64,000 bases of DNA. Source: Mesorhizobium sp. YM1C-6-2. GTDB lineage: Bacteria > Pseudomonadota > Alphaproteobacteria > Rhizobiales > Rhizobiaceae. Shown one piece after another: positions 42,649-51,221 of the stretch. Under the pieces are notes generated by a model. That model saw nothing but the letters and a program-made list of their open reading frames with translations, was not told the DNA's origin and made no database searches. The DNA lies in assembly GCF_003666685.1 (NCBI RefSeq), contig NZ_RCIZ01000007.1, forward strand, positions 124,001 to 188,000. The letters are read 5' to 3'. The translations under genes and the position numbers were made by a program. The number at the start of each line of letters is the position of its first letter. Within the stretch, counting starts at the first letter, position 1.

Positions 42649-43612
42649 TTAAATGCCGAACTGCTGGAGCTGGTACGTCCAGAGGTGGGGCAGGTCTTCG
42701 CGCATCAAGGCGCGGGCTGTGAGTTCGACCGGCTGGCGACCCCGCAGAATTGCGTCGGTAATCTTAGGCGCCAGGAAGGCGAGCGGGAGAATGCGGCTGA
42801 CGTCGGCAACATGGACGGCCGTTTCGTTCGCCACTTCGGCGATGGTTCTGGCTGGGCCGTCGGTCAGCATGCCAAGCATGACATGAGCCTTGGCCAGCGC
42901 TTCAACGAGACCATCATCGGGTTTCCTGCTTGGCGATTGGCCTTCCAGAACAAGCTTTGCCTCGGCACCCCTGCGTCTCAGCGTCATCGGCACTGAGATG
43001 GTGACTGGGTCGACTTCGGGCTGTCCGGCATCATCAGACCCCGTATTGCCTGCCTCGCCAATCGCGGCACGGGGATCGACTTCGAAGACCATTTGGCCGG
43101 GCTTCACGTGGATGGCACGGACGAGACGCCTCAATGACTTAGCTTGCTCAGGGGATGAGGTCTGGAGTGCATCGCGGAACGCCTCTGCCCTGGCGATGGC
43201 GGTATGCACCAGTATTGCAGGCACCATCATGCCGGCCCACTTGGACAGCCTGACGTCATCCCGAAGCATCGTGTCGAGTTGATGCAGGACCGTCCGCTCC
43301 AGCTCGTCGGCCGGCAAGCGCCAACCGGAAGGATCGCTTCGGGTCGTAGTCTCGAGCCGGTTGGAGATGTAGTAGCGGTAGCGCTTGCCGTCCTTGACCG
43401 TGAACACCGGGCTCAGCCGATCGCCGGTGTCGTCGAACAGGAAGCCAGTGAGCAGATGCCCGTGCCGGACGTTGGAGCCGTTCCTGCGGTTTGGGGCCTG
43501 GCCCTTCAGCGCCCTTACCGGGCCGCGTCTCGGCGGGCTTCTCCTTAACCTGGGCTGTGGCCGCACGAAGCATCCTGCGCGTGTCAGGTGATAGGCCGCC
43601 GAGCCTGCTGGC
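42649..43612 (-). pseudogene. Serine recombinase/DUF2924 locus with internal deletion
   Basis: From KGQAPNRRNGSNV to the stop at 42649 this is the C-terminal half of the same large serine recombinase as at 1268, closely similar at the DNA level. At 43509/43510 homology jumps: sequence up to 43612 matches the middle of the DUF2924 gene (equivalent to about 3174-3265). About 1 kb has therefore been deleted, with the whole catalytic domain and nucleophile serine. An open frame continues to 43659 through out-of-frame DUF2924 sequence, but the product could not recombine DNA. It abuts the LysR gene 3' end. Confidence 0.9.
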
Positions 43613-43621
43613 GCCTCCAAC

Positions 43622-44545
43622 TCAGAAATCAAGGTTGGCGCGCCACCGTTTTTCTTCAACCATCGAACGTATCGTCTCAGCCAGGAGCTGAACGATCGCC
43701 TGGCTGCAATGCGTATTGGCCGTTCGTTTGGACAGCACCACCGACAGGCGCCAGTTGGGCGTCGGATTGACGAGCGGTATCGCCCGGAACTCGCCAGACG
43801 ATATCATGTGGGACATGCCGAAACTCGGGAATACCGTGACGTAGCCGGCCTTCACCAGCTCGATGATGCTCTGCAGGCTGTCGCAGTCGATGGTGACACC
43901 GATCTCCATGTCGAGCCGCGTCGCTATGCGTTCAAGCACATGGCGGAGCGTGTTAGGCAGGCCGGGGAGAACGAGTGGCATGTCGGCAAGCGATGCAAAC
44001 TGGACCTGATCGAGGCGTGCATATTCGGAATCCGCCGCGGCGATCACCATGAGGTCCTCGACCATCATCTCGGTCCAGGCGACATTCTCATAGGCCTTGT
44101 GATTGTACAGTAGCGCGATGTCGAGTTTGCCTGACTCGATCCACTCATCGAGGCTGCCTGTCATCGCCTCGACGATGTGCAGCTTGATCCCTGGATAGGC
44201 GGCAGCGACGGCCCTGGTCAGCGGCAGGGAGAGGCCGCGGCAGGCGGAGGTGGGGAGCCCGACCGTCACGCGGCCGGTGGGATTGGAAGAGGTCGACGAA
44301 AGGACTTCGCGGATCTGGTCCATCTCGCGCAGGACCTTGCGGGCATGTTCTACAAACACCTTGCCGTCTTCCGTTGGCGAAACGCCGCGCGCATGGCGGA
44401 CGAGCAGCTTGACGCCGAGTTCCTCCTCCACGGTTCGCAGCTGAAGGCTCAGCGAAGGCTGCGCCACACGCAGCAGTTCGGCCGCCTTGGACACGCTTCC
44501 GGAATCCACGATCTGCACGACATAGCGAAGCTGCTTGATGTCCAT
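43622..44545 (-). CDS. LysR-family transcriptional regulator
   Basis: This 307-residue LysR regulator has the N-terminal winged helix: IKQLRYVVQIVDSGSVSKAA then ELLRVAQPSLSLQLRTVEEE. The C-terminal periplasmic-binding-like effector domain (about 90-300) follows: VTVGLPTSACRGLSLPL, DIALLYNHKAYENV. ATG 44545 gives the usual start (MDIKQLRY), and the frame is open to 44599. It is divergent from the cyclase/amidase/ABC operon, with an inverted repeat in between (44624-44657), so it most likely controls that operon in response to the imported compound. Confidence 0.9.
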   Translation of the reverse strand: MDIKQLRYVVQIVDSGSVSKAAELLRVAQPSLSLQLRTVEEELGVKLLVRHARGVSPTEDGKVFVEHARKVLREMDQIREVLSSTSSNPTGRVTVGLPTSACRGLSLPLTRAVAAAYPGIKLHIVEAMTGSLDEWIESGKLDIALLYNHKAYENVAWTEMMVEDLMVIAAADSEYARLDQVQFASLADMPLVLPGLPNTLRHVLERIATRLDMEIGVTIDCDSLQSIIELVKAGYVTVFPSFGMSHMISSGEFRAIPLVNPTPNWRLSVVLSKRTANTHCSQAIVQLLAETIRSMVEEKRWRANLDF

Positions 44546-45002
44546 GGTCAGCGAGCGTGCCTTGCGATGAGCGGCGTTATAATGGGGGCGCTGATCCATT
44601 GGTCAATCTTATAATCGCATGACTATGGCTCGCGACATCTGTCGAAAACGAGCCATATCTGGGCGTCGTGACCTTATTTTACTGCAGTTTTCACCGGATA
44701 AGACATATAATTTTCGTTATATATCCTATTGGAATAAAGTCTTTGATCGTCGAGAAAAATAACCCCCTAATCCTGGCGCAGCGTCAGAAAACAAAAGCAA
44801 CGACGCGCTTGGAGGAGACGTTGATGACATGGTCGTCAAATCCCGACCGGGATGAGTTCCGCGGCTGACCCGCTGGGTCGCGGATAACAAGCTGACAATT
44901 TTTCGACCGAAGCGCCGCGGTCAGCGGCTGCGCCGTTATTGCGGCTGCGCAGCCGAACGCTGGCGTCGTCCAGGGACAGCCATCGAACAGAAAGGATGCA
45001 GC
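44546..45002. other. Divergent intergenic control region
   Basis: This 457-nt region is between the LysR gene and the cyclase gene. It contains an inverted repeat at 44624-44657 near the LysR start and AT-rich DNA around 44670-44780 suitable for promoters. No convincing gene is seen. Confidence 0.6.
44624..44657. promoter_or_regulatory. Inverted repeat, candidate LysR-type operator
   Basis: TATGGCTCG (44624-44632) and CGAGCCATA (44649-44657) are exact inverse complements 16 nt apart, between the divergent LysR and cyclase genes. Position and dyad symmetry fit a LysR binding site, though the arms are longer and further apart than the minimal T-N11-A motif. Confidence 0.5.
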
Positions 45003-45704
45003 ATGGCCAAGAAGATTGTGGATCTGAGCCTGACGATCGAGGACAACATGCCGGCGCACAAGCTGTTCCAGCGCCCCGTCCTCGCGCCTCACATGACGCA
45101 TGAGGGTTCGAAGTCCTTCGGGCTCGGCGTTGAAGGCGATGCCATGACGTTCCAGACGAACTTCATCGCGATGCTCGATCACGTCGGCACGCACGTCGAT
45201 GCGTTTCGCCATGTGAATCCGAAGGGTGCGCCGGTCGATGAGATGCCTCTCGACATGTTCATGGGCCCGGCGGTCTGCTTCGATCTGCAGCATATCCCCG
45301 ATCTCGGCGACATCACTGCAGAGGATATGGAACAGGCCGAGAAAAAGGCCGGCGTGAAAGTGAACGGCCACATCGTGCTTCTCTGCACGGGCTTCCACAA
45401 GCGCAACTATCCTTCGCTGGACTCGGTCTGGAAGAATCCGCTGCTGACGGTGGAGGCGACCCGCTGGCTGCATGAGCGTGGATCACGCATGCACGGTGTC
45501 GAGGGTCCGTCGACCGACAAGCCTACGGATAACATCTTCGCCCAGCACAGGCTGTGCCGCGACCTCGGCATCAGTCATTGGGAGTGGCTGGTCAACCTCG
45601 AGGCGCTGCTCGGCAAGGGCGAGTTTCAGTTCTTCGGCGTGCCGCTGAAATTCAAAGGCGGCTCCGGTTCTCCAGTCCGCGCCTTCGCGCTGCTCGATGG
45701 CTAG
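45003..45704 (+). CDS. Cyclase-family (kynurenine-formamidase-like) hydrolase
   Basis: This 233-residue protein belongs to the metal-dependent cyclase/kynurenine formamidase family, which hydrolyses amide or lactone-type bonds. The diagnostic motif HVGTHVDAFRH is at 60-70 (family HxGTHxDxPxH, with Phe for Pro). HGVEGPSTDKP and the late GSPVRAFALLDG also match. It is soluble with no signal peptide. AGAAAGG precedes the ATG. It is the first gene of an operon with an amidase, an ABC importer and an amidohydrolase, which suggests stepwise hydrolysis of an imported nitrogen compound. Confidence 0.88.
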   Translation: MAKKIVDLSLTIEDNMPAHKLFQRPVLAPHMTHEGSKSFGLGVEGDAMTFQTNFIAMLDHVGTHVDAFRHVNPKGAPVDEMPLDMFMGPAVCFDLQHIPDLGDITAEDMEQAEKKAGVKVNGHIVLLCTGFHKRNYPSLDSVWKNPLLTVEATRWLHERGSRMHGVEGPSTDKPTDNIFAQHRLCRDLGISHWEWLVNLEALLGKGEFQFFGVPLKFKGGSGSPVRAFALLDG

Positions 45705-45751
45705 CTAGAAGCCAAGCAACCAGCCGGCGGAAGGTGGGAGGACCAGAGGCC

Positions 45752-47161
45752 ATGTCTGCGGAATTCGACTATCTCAGCGCATTCGAATTGCGCCGGCTGA
45801 TCGCCCGCCGGGAGATTTCGCCAGTCGAACTCACCCGCCGAGCGCTGGACAAGGCGGAGAGGACGCAAGCGACGCTGAACTGTTTCTTCGTCCTCCTGCC
45901 CGAAGCCGCGATGGCGGCGGCGAAGGCCGCCGAAGACGCGGTGATGAAAGACGGGACCCTTGGCCTGCTGCACGGCATACCGTTCTCGGCCAAGGATCTG
46001 ATCGCCGTCGGCGGCGTGCGCTATGCGTCAGGCTCGCGCGCCATGGCCGACAACGTGGCCACCGTCGATGCGCCTTCCGTCGAACGGGCGAAGAAGGCTG
46101 GCGCGATCCTGATCGGAAAGACGACCACCAGCGAGTTCGGCGCCAAGCCCGTCGGCGACAATCTCCTGACCGGCGTCACCCGCCATCCCTGGGATCAGTC
46201 GAAGACGCCCGGTGGATCGAGCGCGGGTGCGGCTGCATCCGTCGCTGCCGGCATCACGCCCTTCGCATTGGGGACCGACGGCGGCGGGTCGATCCGAATT
46301 CCTTGCTCGTTCACGGGGCTTGCGGGATTGAAGGGGCATTTCGGGCGAGTTCCCGTCTGGCCGACCTCGGCCACGCCAACGCTTGCCCATGTCGGACCGA
46401 TGGCGCGCAATTTCGAGGATGTCGCGCTGCTCTTCACTGCGGTCGCGGGATATGACGAACGCGATCCGTTCAGCGTGGCTGGGCCGGTGCCCGATGTTCT
46501 CTCGGCCTGCAAGGCTTCTCCGGCCGGCCTGCGGATCGCCTGGAGCCCAACGCTCGGATATGCGCGTCCGGATCCGAAAGTGGTCGCGGTCTGCGAGGCG
46601 GCGGCGATGCGCTTCGAGGAACTGGGCTGCCAAGTCGAGCGGGTCGACGAGGTGTTCTCCAGTGACCCGGCAGATCTCTGGATCGCCGAATTCTATGCCG
46701 GGATCGGTACGCGGCTGAGGCAAGTCATCGAGAACGACCGCGATCTGCTCGATCCCGCCGTAGCCGAAGTGCTCACGGCTGCGCTTGGGCAGGAGATGCG
46801 CGACTACTACGCCAAGGTGTTCGAGCGCTATGCGCTGCGCGACAAGGTGAGAACGTTCTTCGAGAGCTTCGACCTGCTCCTGTCGCCGGTCCTTCCCGTG
46901 TCCGCGCTCGAGGCGCAGCAGGACATACCGCAGCACCTCGCCGACCGAAATCTGGTCTCCTGGGTGTTCTACACCTACCCGTTCAACCTGACCGGGCAGC
47001 CCGCCGCCTCCGTCTGCGCCGGCTTCGACGAGGCGGGCATGCCGATCGGCCTGCAGGTCGTGGGACGAGCGCTGGGAGAATACGACGTCGTCCGGGCCGC
47101 GGCCGCCTTCGAGCGAACCTGCGCACCGCACTACAACATCCGCAAGTTCACGGAGGCATGA
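45752..47161 (+). CDS. Amidase-signature family amidase
   Basis: This 469-residue amidase has the Ser-cisSer-Lys triad of the family: Lys81 (FSAKDLI), cis-Ser156 in GGSSAGA and nucleophile Ser180 in GTDGGGSIR. The C-terminal part (NLTGQPAASVCAGFDEAGMP) is also typical. It would hydrolyse an amide to a carboxylate and ammonia (or an amine) in the cytosol. ATG 45752 has GGTGGGAGG upstream. It follows the cyclase gene after 47 nt and precedes the substrate-binding protein by 93 nt. Confidence 0.93.
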   Translation: MSAEFDYLSAFELRRLIARREISPVELTRRALDKAERTQATLNCFFVLLPEAAMAAAKAAEDAVMKDGTLGLLHGIPFSAKDLIAVGGVRYASGSRAMADNVATVDAPSVERAKKAGAILIGKTTTSEFGAKPVGDNLLTGVTRHPWDQSKTPGGSSAGAAASVAAGITPFALGTDGGGSIRIPCSFTGLAGLKGHFGRVPVWPTSATPTLAHVGPMARNFEDVALLFTAVAGYDERDPFSVAGPVPDVLSACKASPAGLRIAWSPTLGYARPDPKVVAVCEAAAMRFEELGCQVERVDEVFSSDPADLWIAEFYAGIGTRLRQVIENDRDLLDPAVAEVLTAALGQEMRDYYAKVFERYALRDKVRTFFESFDLLLSPVLPVSALEAQQDIPQHLADRNLVSWVFYTYPFNLTGQPAASVCAGFDEAGMPIGLQVVGRALGEYDVVRAAAAFERTCAPHYNIRKFTEA

Positions 47162-47254
47162 ACCCATAGTTCAACCCACCGGCGGTCGCGAAGACCCCGG
47201 TGACGCCGCACTCTACTCAAGCATGCATCGAACGCTACCAAGGGGAGAAGGCAA

Positions 47255-48418
47255 ATGACGAAGTTCCGAATAAACCAGAAGGGCCTGCTGCGCTCGGATG
47301 TCTCGCGCAGAAATTTCATGGGTCTCGCCGGTGGCGCCGCCGCCGGTCTGGCTATGTCATCGCGCGGGGTATGGGCGCAGGAAGCGACGGATGAATTCAA
47401 GGGCAAGGAGCTTAACGTCCTGACCTGGCCGGGACACGGCGACCCCTACATGGTCGGCGCGTTCGAGGAGCGCTACGGGGTTCGCGTAAGGGTGAAGGAA
47501 TATGTCGGCGGCGACCAGCTTCTGGCCGTCATCAACTCGACGCCCCAGGGCGTATACGACGTGATCCTTGCCGACGCGGAAGTGGTCGAGCAACTCGTAG
47601 ACGCAGACCAGATCGAGCCGCTGAATCCCGCAGACTATCCTTTCGCCGACTTTTTTCCGGAGTTCCAGAAATTCGAGCAGCACTGGAAGGATGACCAGCT
47701 TTATGCGGTGATGTTGCGGTTCGGCTATCTGGGGCTTGCCTACAACACCGAGAAGCTCAGCGCAGAGGAAGTGAAGTCCTATAAGATTCTCTGGGACAGC
47801 AAGGTGACCGGCAAGGTCGGCTGGTTCGACTGGTACCTTACCAGCCTGCAACCACTGAGCCTCTACAACGGCAACAAGCCTCCCTATGACATCTCGAACG
47901 AGGCCTTCGACAAGCTGCGCGAAACGCTGTTCTCGCTGAAGCCGCAGACGGCCGGCTACTTTCAGATGGCGGACCTCTTCTCCTCCTTTGCGAACGGCCA
48001 GGCTTGGGTAGTTCCGGGGATCGGCGACTGGGTCGCCCTGCTTCTGGAGGATCAGGGTCGGCCGGTGAAAGCCGTCGTACCGGATGAAGGCGGGCTGCAG
48101 TGGACGGAATCGCTATCCATCGCCAAGGGCGCAAAGAACCCAGAGCTCGCCAAGCGCTACATCCAGTATGCGACCTCGCCTGAAGGGCAGGTCAAGACCG
48201 CGACGCTCTCCTCCTATGCCGCCGCCATTCCCAACAAGGAGGGCTGGAAGCTGATGGCCAAGGAGAAACCGGAATGGGCCGATCGCCTGCGTCTCAGAGA
48301 GGACCAGGAGAACGTCATGGATCAGTACCGCAAGGGCAACATCTTCCCGCGCAAGCTGCCGGTTCAGCAGTCGATCGAGGTCTGGAACGAGACCTGGACA
48401 GAATTCAAGAACATGTAG
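47255..48418 (+). CDS. ABC importer substrate-binding protein (PotD/spermidine type), Tat-exported
   Basis: This 387-residue periplasmic protein has a twin-arginine signal peptide: SRRNFMG at 17-23, followed by the hydrophobic GLAGGAAAGLAM and a cleavage site near AQEA. The mature part is a type-2 periplasmic-binding fold of the polyamine group: LNVLTWPGHGDPYMVGAFEE, YDVILADAEVVEQL, RFGYLGLAYNTEKL and WVVPGIGDW. It should capture a cationic or amide compound for the permeases encoded downstream. An intercistronic hairpin (48427-48448) follows its stop. The ligand cannot be told from sequence. Confidence 0.93.
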   Translation: MTKFRINQKGLLRSDVSRRNFMGLAGGAAAGLAMSSRGVWAQEATDEFKGKELNVLTWPGHGDPYMVGAFEERYGVRVRVKEYVGGDQLLAVINSTPQGVYDVILADAEVVEQLVDADQIEPLNPADYPFADFFPEFQKFEQHWKDDQLYAVMLRFGYLGLAYNTEKLSAEEVKSYKILWDSKVTGKVGWFDWYLTSLQPLSLYNGNKPPYDISNEAFDKLRETLFSLKPQTAGYFQMADLFSSFANGQAWVVPGIGDWVALLLEDQGRPVKAVVPDEGGLQWTESLSIAKGAKNPELAKRYIQYATSPEGQVKTATLSSYAAAIPNKEGWKLMAKEKPEWADRLRLREDQENVMDQYRKGNIFPRKLPVQQSIEVWNETWTEFKNM

Positions 48419-48426
48419 CTCCTGCT

Positions 48427-48448
48427 GGCCCCGGGTAAACCCGGGGCC
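48427..48448 (+). terminator. Intercistronic stem-loop after substrate-binding gene
   Basis: GGCCCCGGGT (48427-48436), two bases, then ACCCGGGGCC (48439-48448) form a perfect 10-bp GC-rich hairpin between the substrate-binding gene and the permease gene. No T-run follows, so it is more likely an mRNA-stabilising or attenuating element than a full terminator. Confidence 0.6.
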
Positions 48449-48468
48449 TCCCCCACGGAAGGTCCGAC

Positions 48469-49317
48469 ATGCGCCGGCTTAATGCTTTCTTCGCGACGAT
48501 CACGGTGCCGCCCATACTGTGGCAGGTCATATTCTTTCTGGTGCCGCTGATCTTCCTCGTCGTGATGACGTTCTGGTCGGTGCAGAACTACCGTCTCAAG
48601 CCCGACTTTACCTTCACCAACTGGCAGAAGGTGCTGGCGGCGGGATATTTCTACGACATCTACCTGCGCACCTTCCTCTATGCCGCGGCGGCCACTGTGA
48701 TCACCTCGATCGTGGCGTTTCCGGTCTCCCTGTTCCTGGGGCTGAACGCAGGCCCTCGCTTCAGGATCGTCGCCATCTTCCTCCTGATCTGCCCCTTCTT
48801 CACCAGCTATCTCGTCCGCACCTATTCGTGGCAGGTGATCATCTCCGACAACGGCATTATCAACACCATGCTCGGGGCCGTCGGGATCGGTCAGGTCGCG
48901 ATGCTGAACACTTTCGTCGGGACTATGATTGGCTATGCGACGTTCTTCCTGCCGCTCGTGATCCTGCTGCAGTTTGCCAGTATCGCCGCCATCGATCGTG
49001 ATTTGATTCAGGCTGCGCACAATCTCCGCTGCGGGCGCTTGCGCACGATCTTCGCGGTGGTGGTGCCATCGGCAAAAGTCGGCCTGACGGTCGGCGCCGC
49101 GTTCGCCTTCATCCTCGCCTTCGGCGACTTCGTCGCGCCTTCGCTGCTGGGCGGTGGCAGATCGCCGACGCTGAGCATCCTGATCATCGACACGGTGAAG
49201 TCCGCGTCCGACTGGCCCCGCGCTTCCGTCGTCGCCATGGCGATGATCGTGACCATGATGGGCGTCATCTTTGCAGCGCTCACCTTCGCCTATCGCAAGC
49301 CCGGGGAGACCCACTGA
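48469..49317 (+). CDS. ABC importer permease 1 (PotB type)
   Basis: This 282-residue inner-membrane permease has about six TM helices and the BPD_transp_1 coupling loop near the C-terminal third (AAHNLRCGRLRTIFAVVVPS, the EAA-like motif contacting the ATPase). The N-terminus reads PPILWQVIFFLVPLIFLVVM and has the long first periplasmic loop typical of PotB-like proteins. The stop overlaps the second permease start by one base (TGATG). Confidence 0.93.
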   Translation: MRRLNAFFATITVPPILWQVIFFLVPLIFLVVMTFWSVQNYRLKPDFTFTNWQKVLAAGYFYDIYLRTFLYAAAATVITSIVAFPVSLFLGLNAGPRFRIVAIFLLICPFFTSYLVRTYSWQVIISDNGIINTMLGAVGIGQVAMLNTFVGTMIGYATFFLPLVILLQFASIAAIDRDLIQAAHNLRCGRLRTIFAVVVPSAKVGLTVGAAFAFILAFGDFVAPSLLGGGRSPTLSILIIDTVKSASDWPRASVVAMAMIVTMMGVIFAALTFAYRKPGETH

Positions 49318-50096
49318 TGGAACGCCTCATCCGTGTCGGTCAGGTTTCGTTCGTCTGCCTCGTCTTCTGTTTCATCTACCTGCCGATCGTCTCGCTCATC
49401 GCGTTTTCGTTCAACTCGAACCGTTTCCCCAGCCTGCCCTGGACCGGCTTCAGCCTGCACTGGTACAATGAGGTATTCGCCGATCCGAGCATCATCGACG
49501 CCTTTGTGCTGAGCATACTGATCGCGGTGTCGGTTTCCGTCACTGCGACGTTGCTTGGCTTCCTCGGCGCGTACATGGACTACCGCTGGCGGTTTACCGG
49601 CAAGAACGCGTTGCTCGCGATCATCATCCTTCCGCCGACGATCCCGCTGATCGTGCTCGGTCTCGCCATGCTGAACTTCTTGAAGCAGGTGGGGCTGGCC
49701 GCATCGCCACTCGGCATCTTCGTCAGCCACTCGATCCTGTGCATTCCCTTCGCGCTCGCGGTCATCCGCATGCGCCTCGCCGACATGCCGCCCGAACTGG
49801 AGCAGGCGGCATGGAACCTCGGCTGCGGGCAGACGCGGACGATCTTCAAGGTCGTCGTGCCTCACTGCCTTCCCGCGATCATCGCCGCGCTGCTGATCAC
49901 CACGGCGCTTTCGTTCGACGAATTCATGATCGCCTGGTTCGTCTCAGGCGTCGACGTCACCCTTCCGGTGCGCATCCTGACCCTGCTTCAGGGACAGGTC
50001 AGCGCATCGATCAATGCGATTGGCTCGATCGTGTTCGCGATCAGCCTGATTCTAATCTCTTCCGCCCTGGCCATCATCGTCTGGTCGCGGAAATAG
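49317..50096 (+). CDS. ABC importer permease 2 (PotC type)
   Basis: This 259-residue permease is the second membrane subunit. It has six predicted TM helices, the FSFNSNRFPSLPWTGFSLHW segment typical of PotC, and an EAA-like loop (QAAWNLGCGQTRTIFKVVVP). It should form a heterodimer with the first permease. It overlaps that gene by one base and is followed by the ATPase gene after 21 nt. Confidence 0.94.
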   Translation: MERLIRVGQVSFVCLVFCFIYLPIVSLIAFSFNSNRFPSLPWTGFSLHWYNEVFADPSIIDAFVLSILIAVSVSVTATLLGFLGAYMDYRWRFTGKNALLAIIILPPTIPLIVLGLAMLNFLKQVGLAASPLGIFVSHSILCIPFALAVIRMRLADMPPELEQAAWNLGCGQTRTIFKVVVPHCLPAIIAALLITTALSFDEFMIAWFVSGVDVTLPVRILTLLQGQVSASINAIGSIVFAISLILISSALAIIVWSRK

Positions 50097-50117
50097 TTCG
50101 AATCCCTGGGAGCCATC

Positions 50118-51200
50118 ATGACATCGACGCCAGCAATAGAGCTCCGGAATATCTCCAAGATATTCAACGGAACAACCGCTGTATCGGATGTAAACCTGTC
50201 CATATCGGATGGCGAGTTCATCGCGTTCATCGGTCCGAGCGGGTGCGGCAAGACGACGACGCTGCGCATGATCGCCGGTCTGGAGCAGCCGACTGCCGGC
50301 GAGATCGCCAGCTACGGCAAGCGTGTCGACCAGTTGAAGCCTTGGGAACGAGACACGCCGCTCGTCTGGCAGAACTTCGCCTTGTTTCCGTTCATGAGCG
50401 TGGCCGAGAACGTCGCCTTCGGCCTCAAGATGATGCGGCTTCCCGAGGCCGAGATAAAGAAGCGCATTGCCGAATGGATGGAGCGCGTCGGCATTTTGCA
50501 GTTGCGCGACCGTGCCATCTCACAGCTTTCCGGAGGACAGAAGCAGCGCGTGGCGCTGGCGCGTGCGCTGGTCACCCAGCCCCGCATTCTGCTTCTCGAC
50601 GAGCCTCTCGGCGCGCTCGACGCCCATCTGCGGATCAAGATGCAGTCGGAGCTGAAGACGCTTCAGCAGGAGACCGGCATCACCTTCATCTATGTCACGC
50701 ACAACCAGTCCGAGGCTTTGGCGATGGCCAATCTGGTTGCCGTGATGAACGAAGGCAGGATCCAGCAGCTCGGCTCTCCCAACCAGGTCTATCGCGCCCC
50801 GTCGAACCGCTTCGTCGCGCAATTCGTCGGCATGAACAATCTGATCGATGGCGAGGTTGCCGCGATTGACGGCGAGCACTGTATGATCCGCGCGGGCAGC
50901 AATTCCTTCTCGGTGCCAGCGGCCAACAAACCTTCACCCGGCGACAAGGTGACGTTCATTATCAGCGCCGATCTCGTTGCCATCGAAAGTGCCGAGGCGC
51001 CTCAGCGTGAGAACCAGATCGCCGCGACATTCCGTGGCGAGGAATTCATCGGTTCGGTCGTGACGATGTTCTTCGAGACCGAATACGGGGCCGAGTTCAA
51101 GGTGCAGCAACAGCAGCGCGCGGTCCAGAAACTCGGATTGAAGTTCGGCGACAGGGTCAACCTGTCATGGACGGCCAACGATTCCTTCATGCTGCTTTAA
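50118..51200 (+). CDS. ABC importer ATPase (PotA type)
   Basis: This 360-residue nucleotide-binding subunit has Walker A GPSGCGKTTT, the Q-loop VWQNFALFPFMSV, signature LSGGQKQR, Walker B ILLLDEP and the switch VTHNQSEA. A C-terminal TOBE-type regulatory domain (about 240-360) is typical of polyamine and Fe3+-type importers. It energises uptake through the two permeases. Its stop is 21 nt before the amidohydrolase start, so the whole set is one operon. Confidence 0.95.
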   Translation: MTSTPAIELRNISKIFNGTTAVSDVNLSISDGEFIAFIGPSGCGKTTTLRMIAGLEQPTAGEIASYGKRVDQLKPWERDTPLVWQNFALFPFMSVAENVAFGLKMMRLPEAEIKKRIAEWMERVGILQLRDRAISQLSGGQKQRVALARALVTQPRILLLDEPLGALDAHLRIKMQSELKTLQQETGITFIYVTHNQSEALAMANLVAVMNEGRIQQLGSPNQVYRAPSNRFVAQFVGMNNLIDGEVAAIDGEHCMIRAGSNSFSVPAANKPSPGDKVTFIISADLVAIESAEAPQRENQIAATFRGEEFIGSVVTMFFETEYGAEFKVQQQQRAVQKLGLKFGDRVNLSWTANDSFMLL

Positions 51201-51221
51201 ATACGATACGGGAGGTTCAGG

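Noticed and set aside
46028-47167. Long open frame on the minus strand opposite the amidase gene
   Set aside because: It is antisense to a well-supported amidase with intact catalytic motifs; its composition (Arg/His-rich) is typical of a shadow frame in high-GC DNA.
48364-49314. Long minus-strand open frame opposite the first ABC permease
   Set aside because: It is rich in Asp, Glu, Arg, Gln and His with no recognisable domain, and the plus strand encodes a clear permease.
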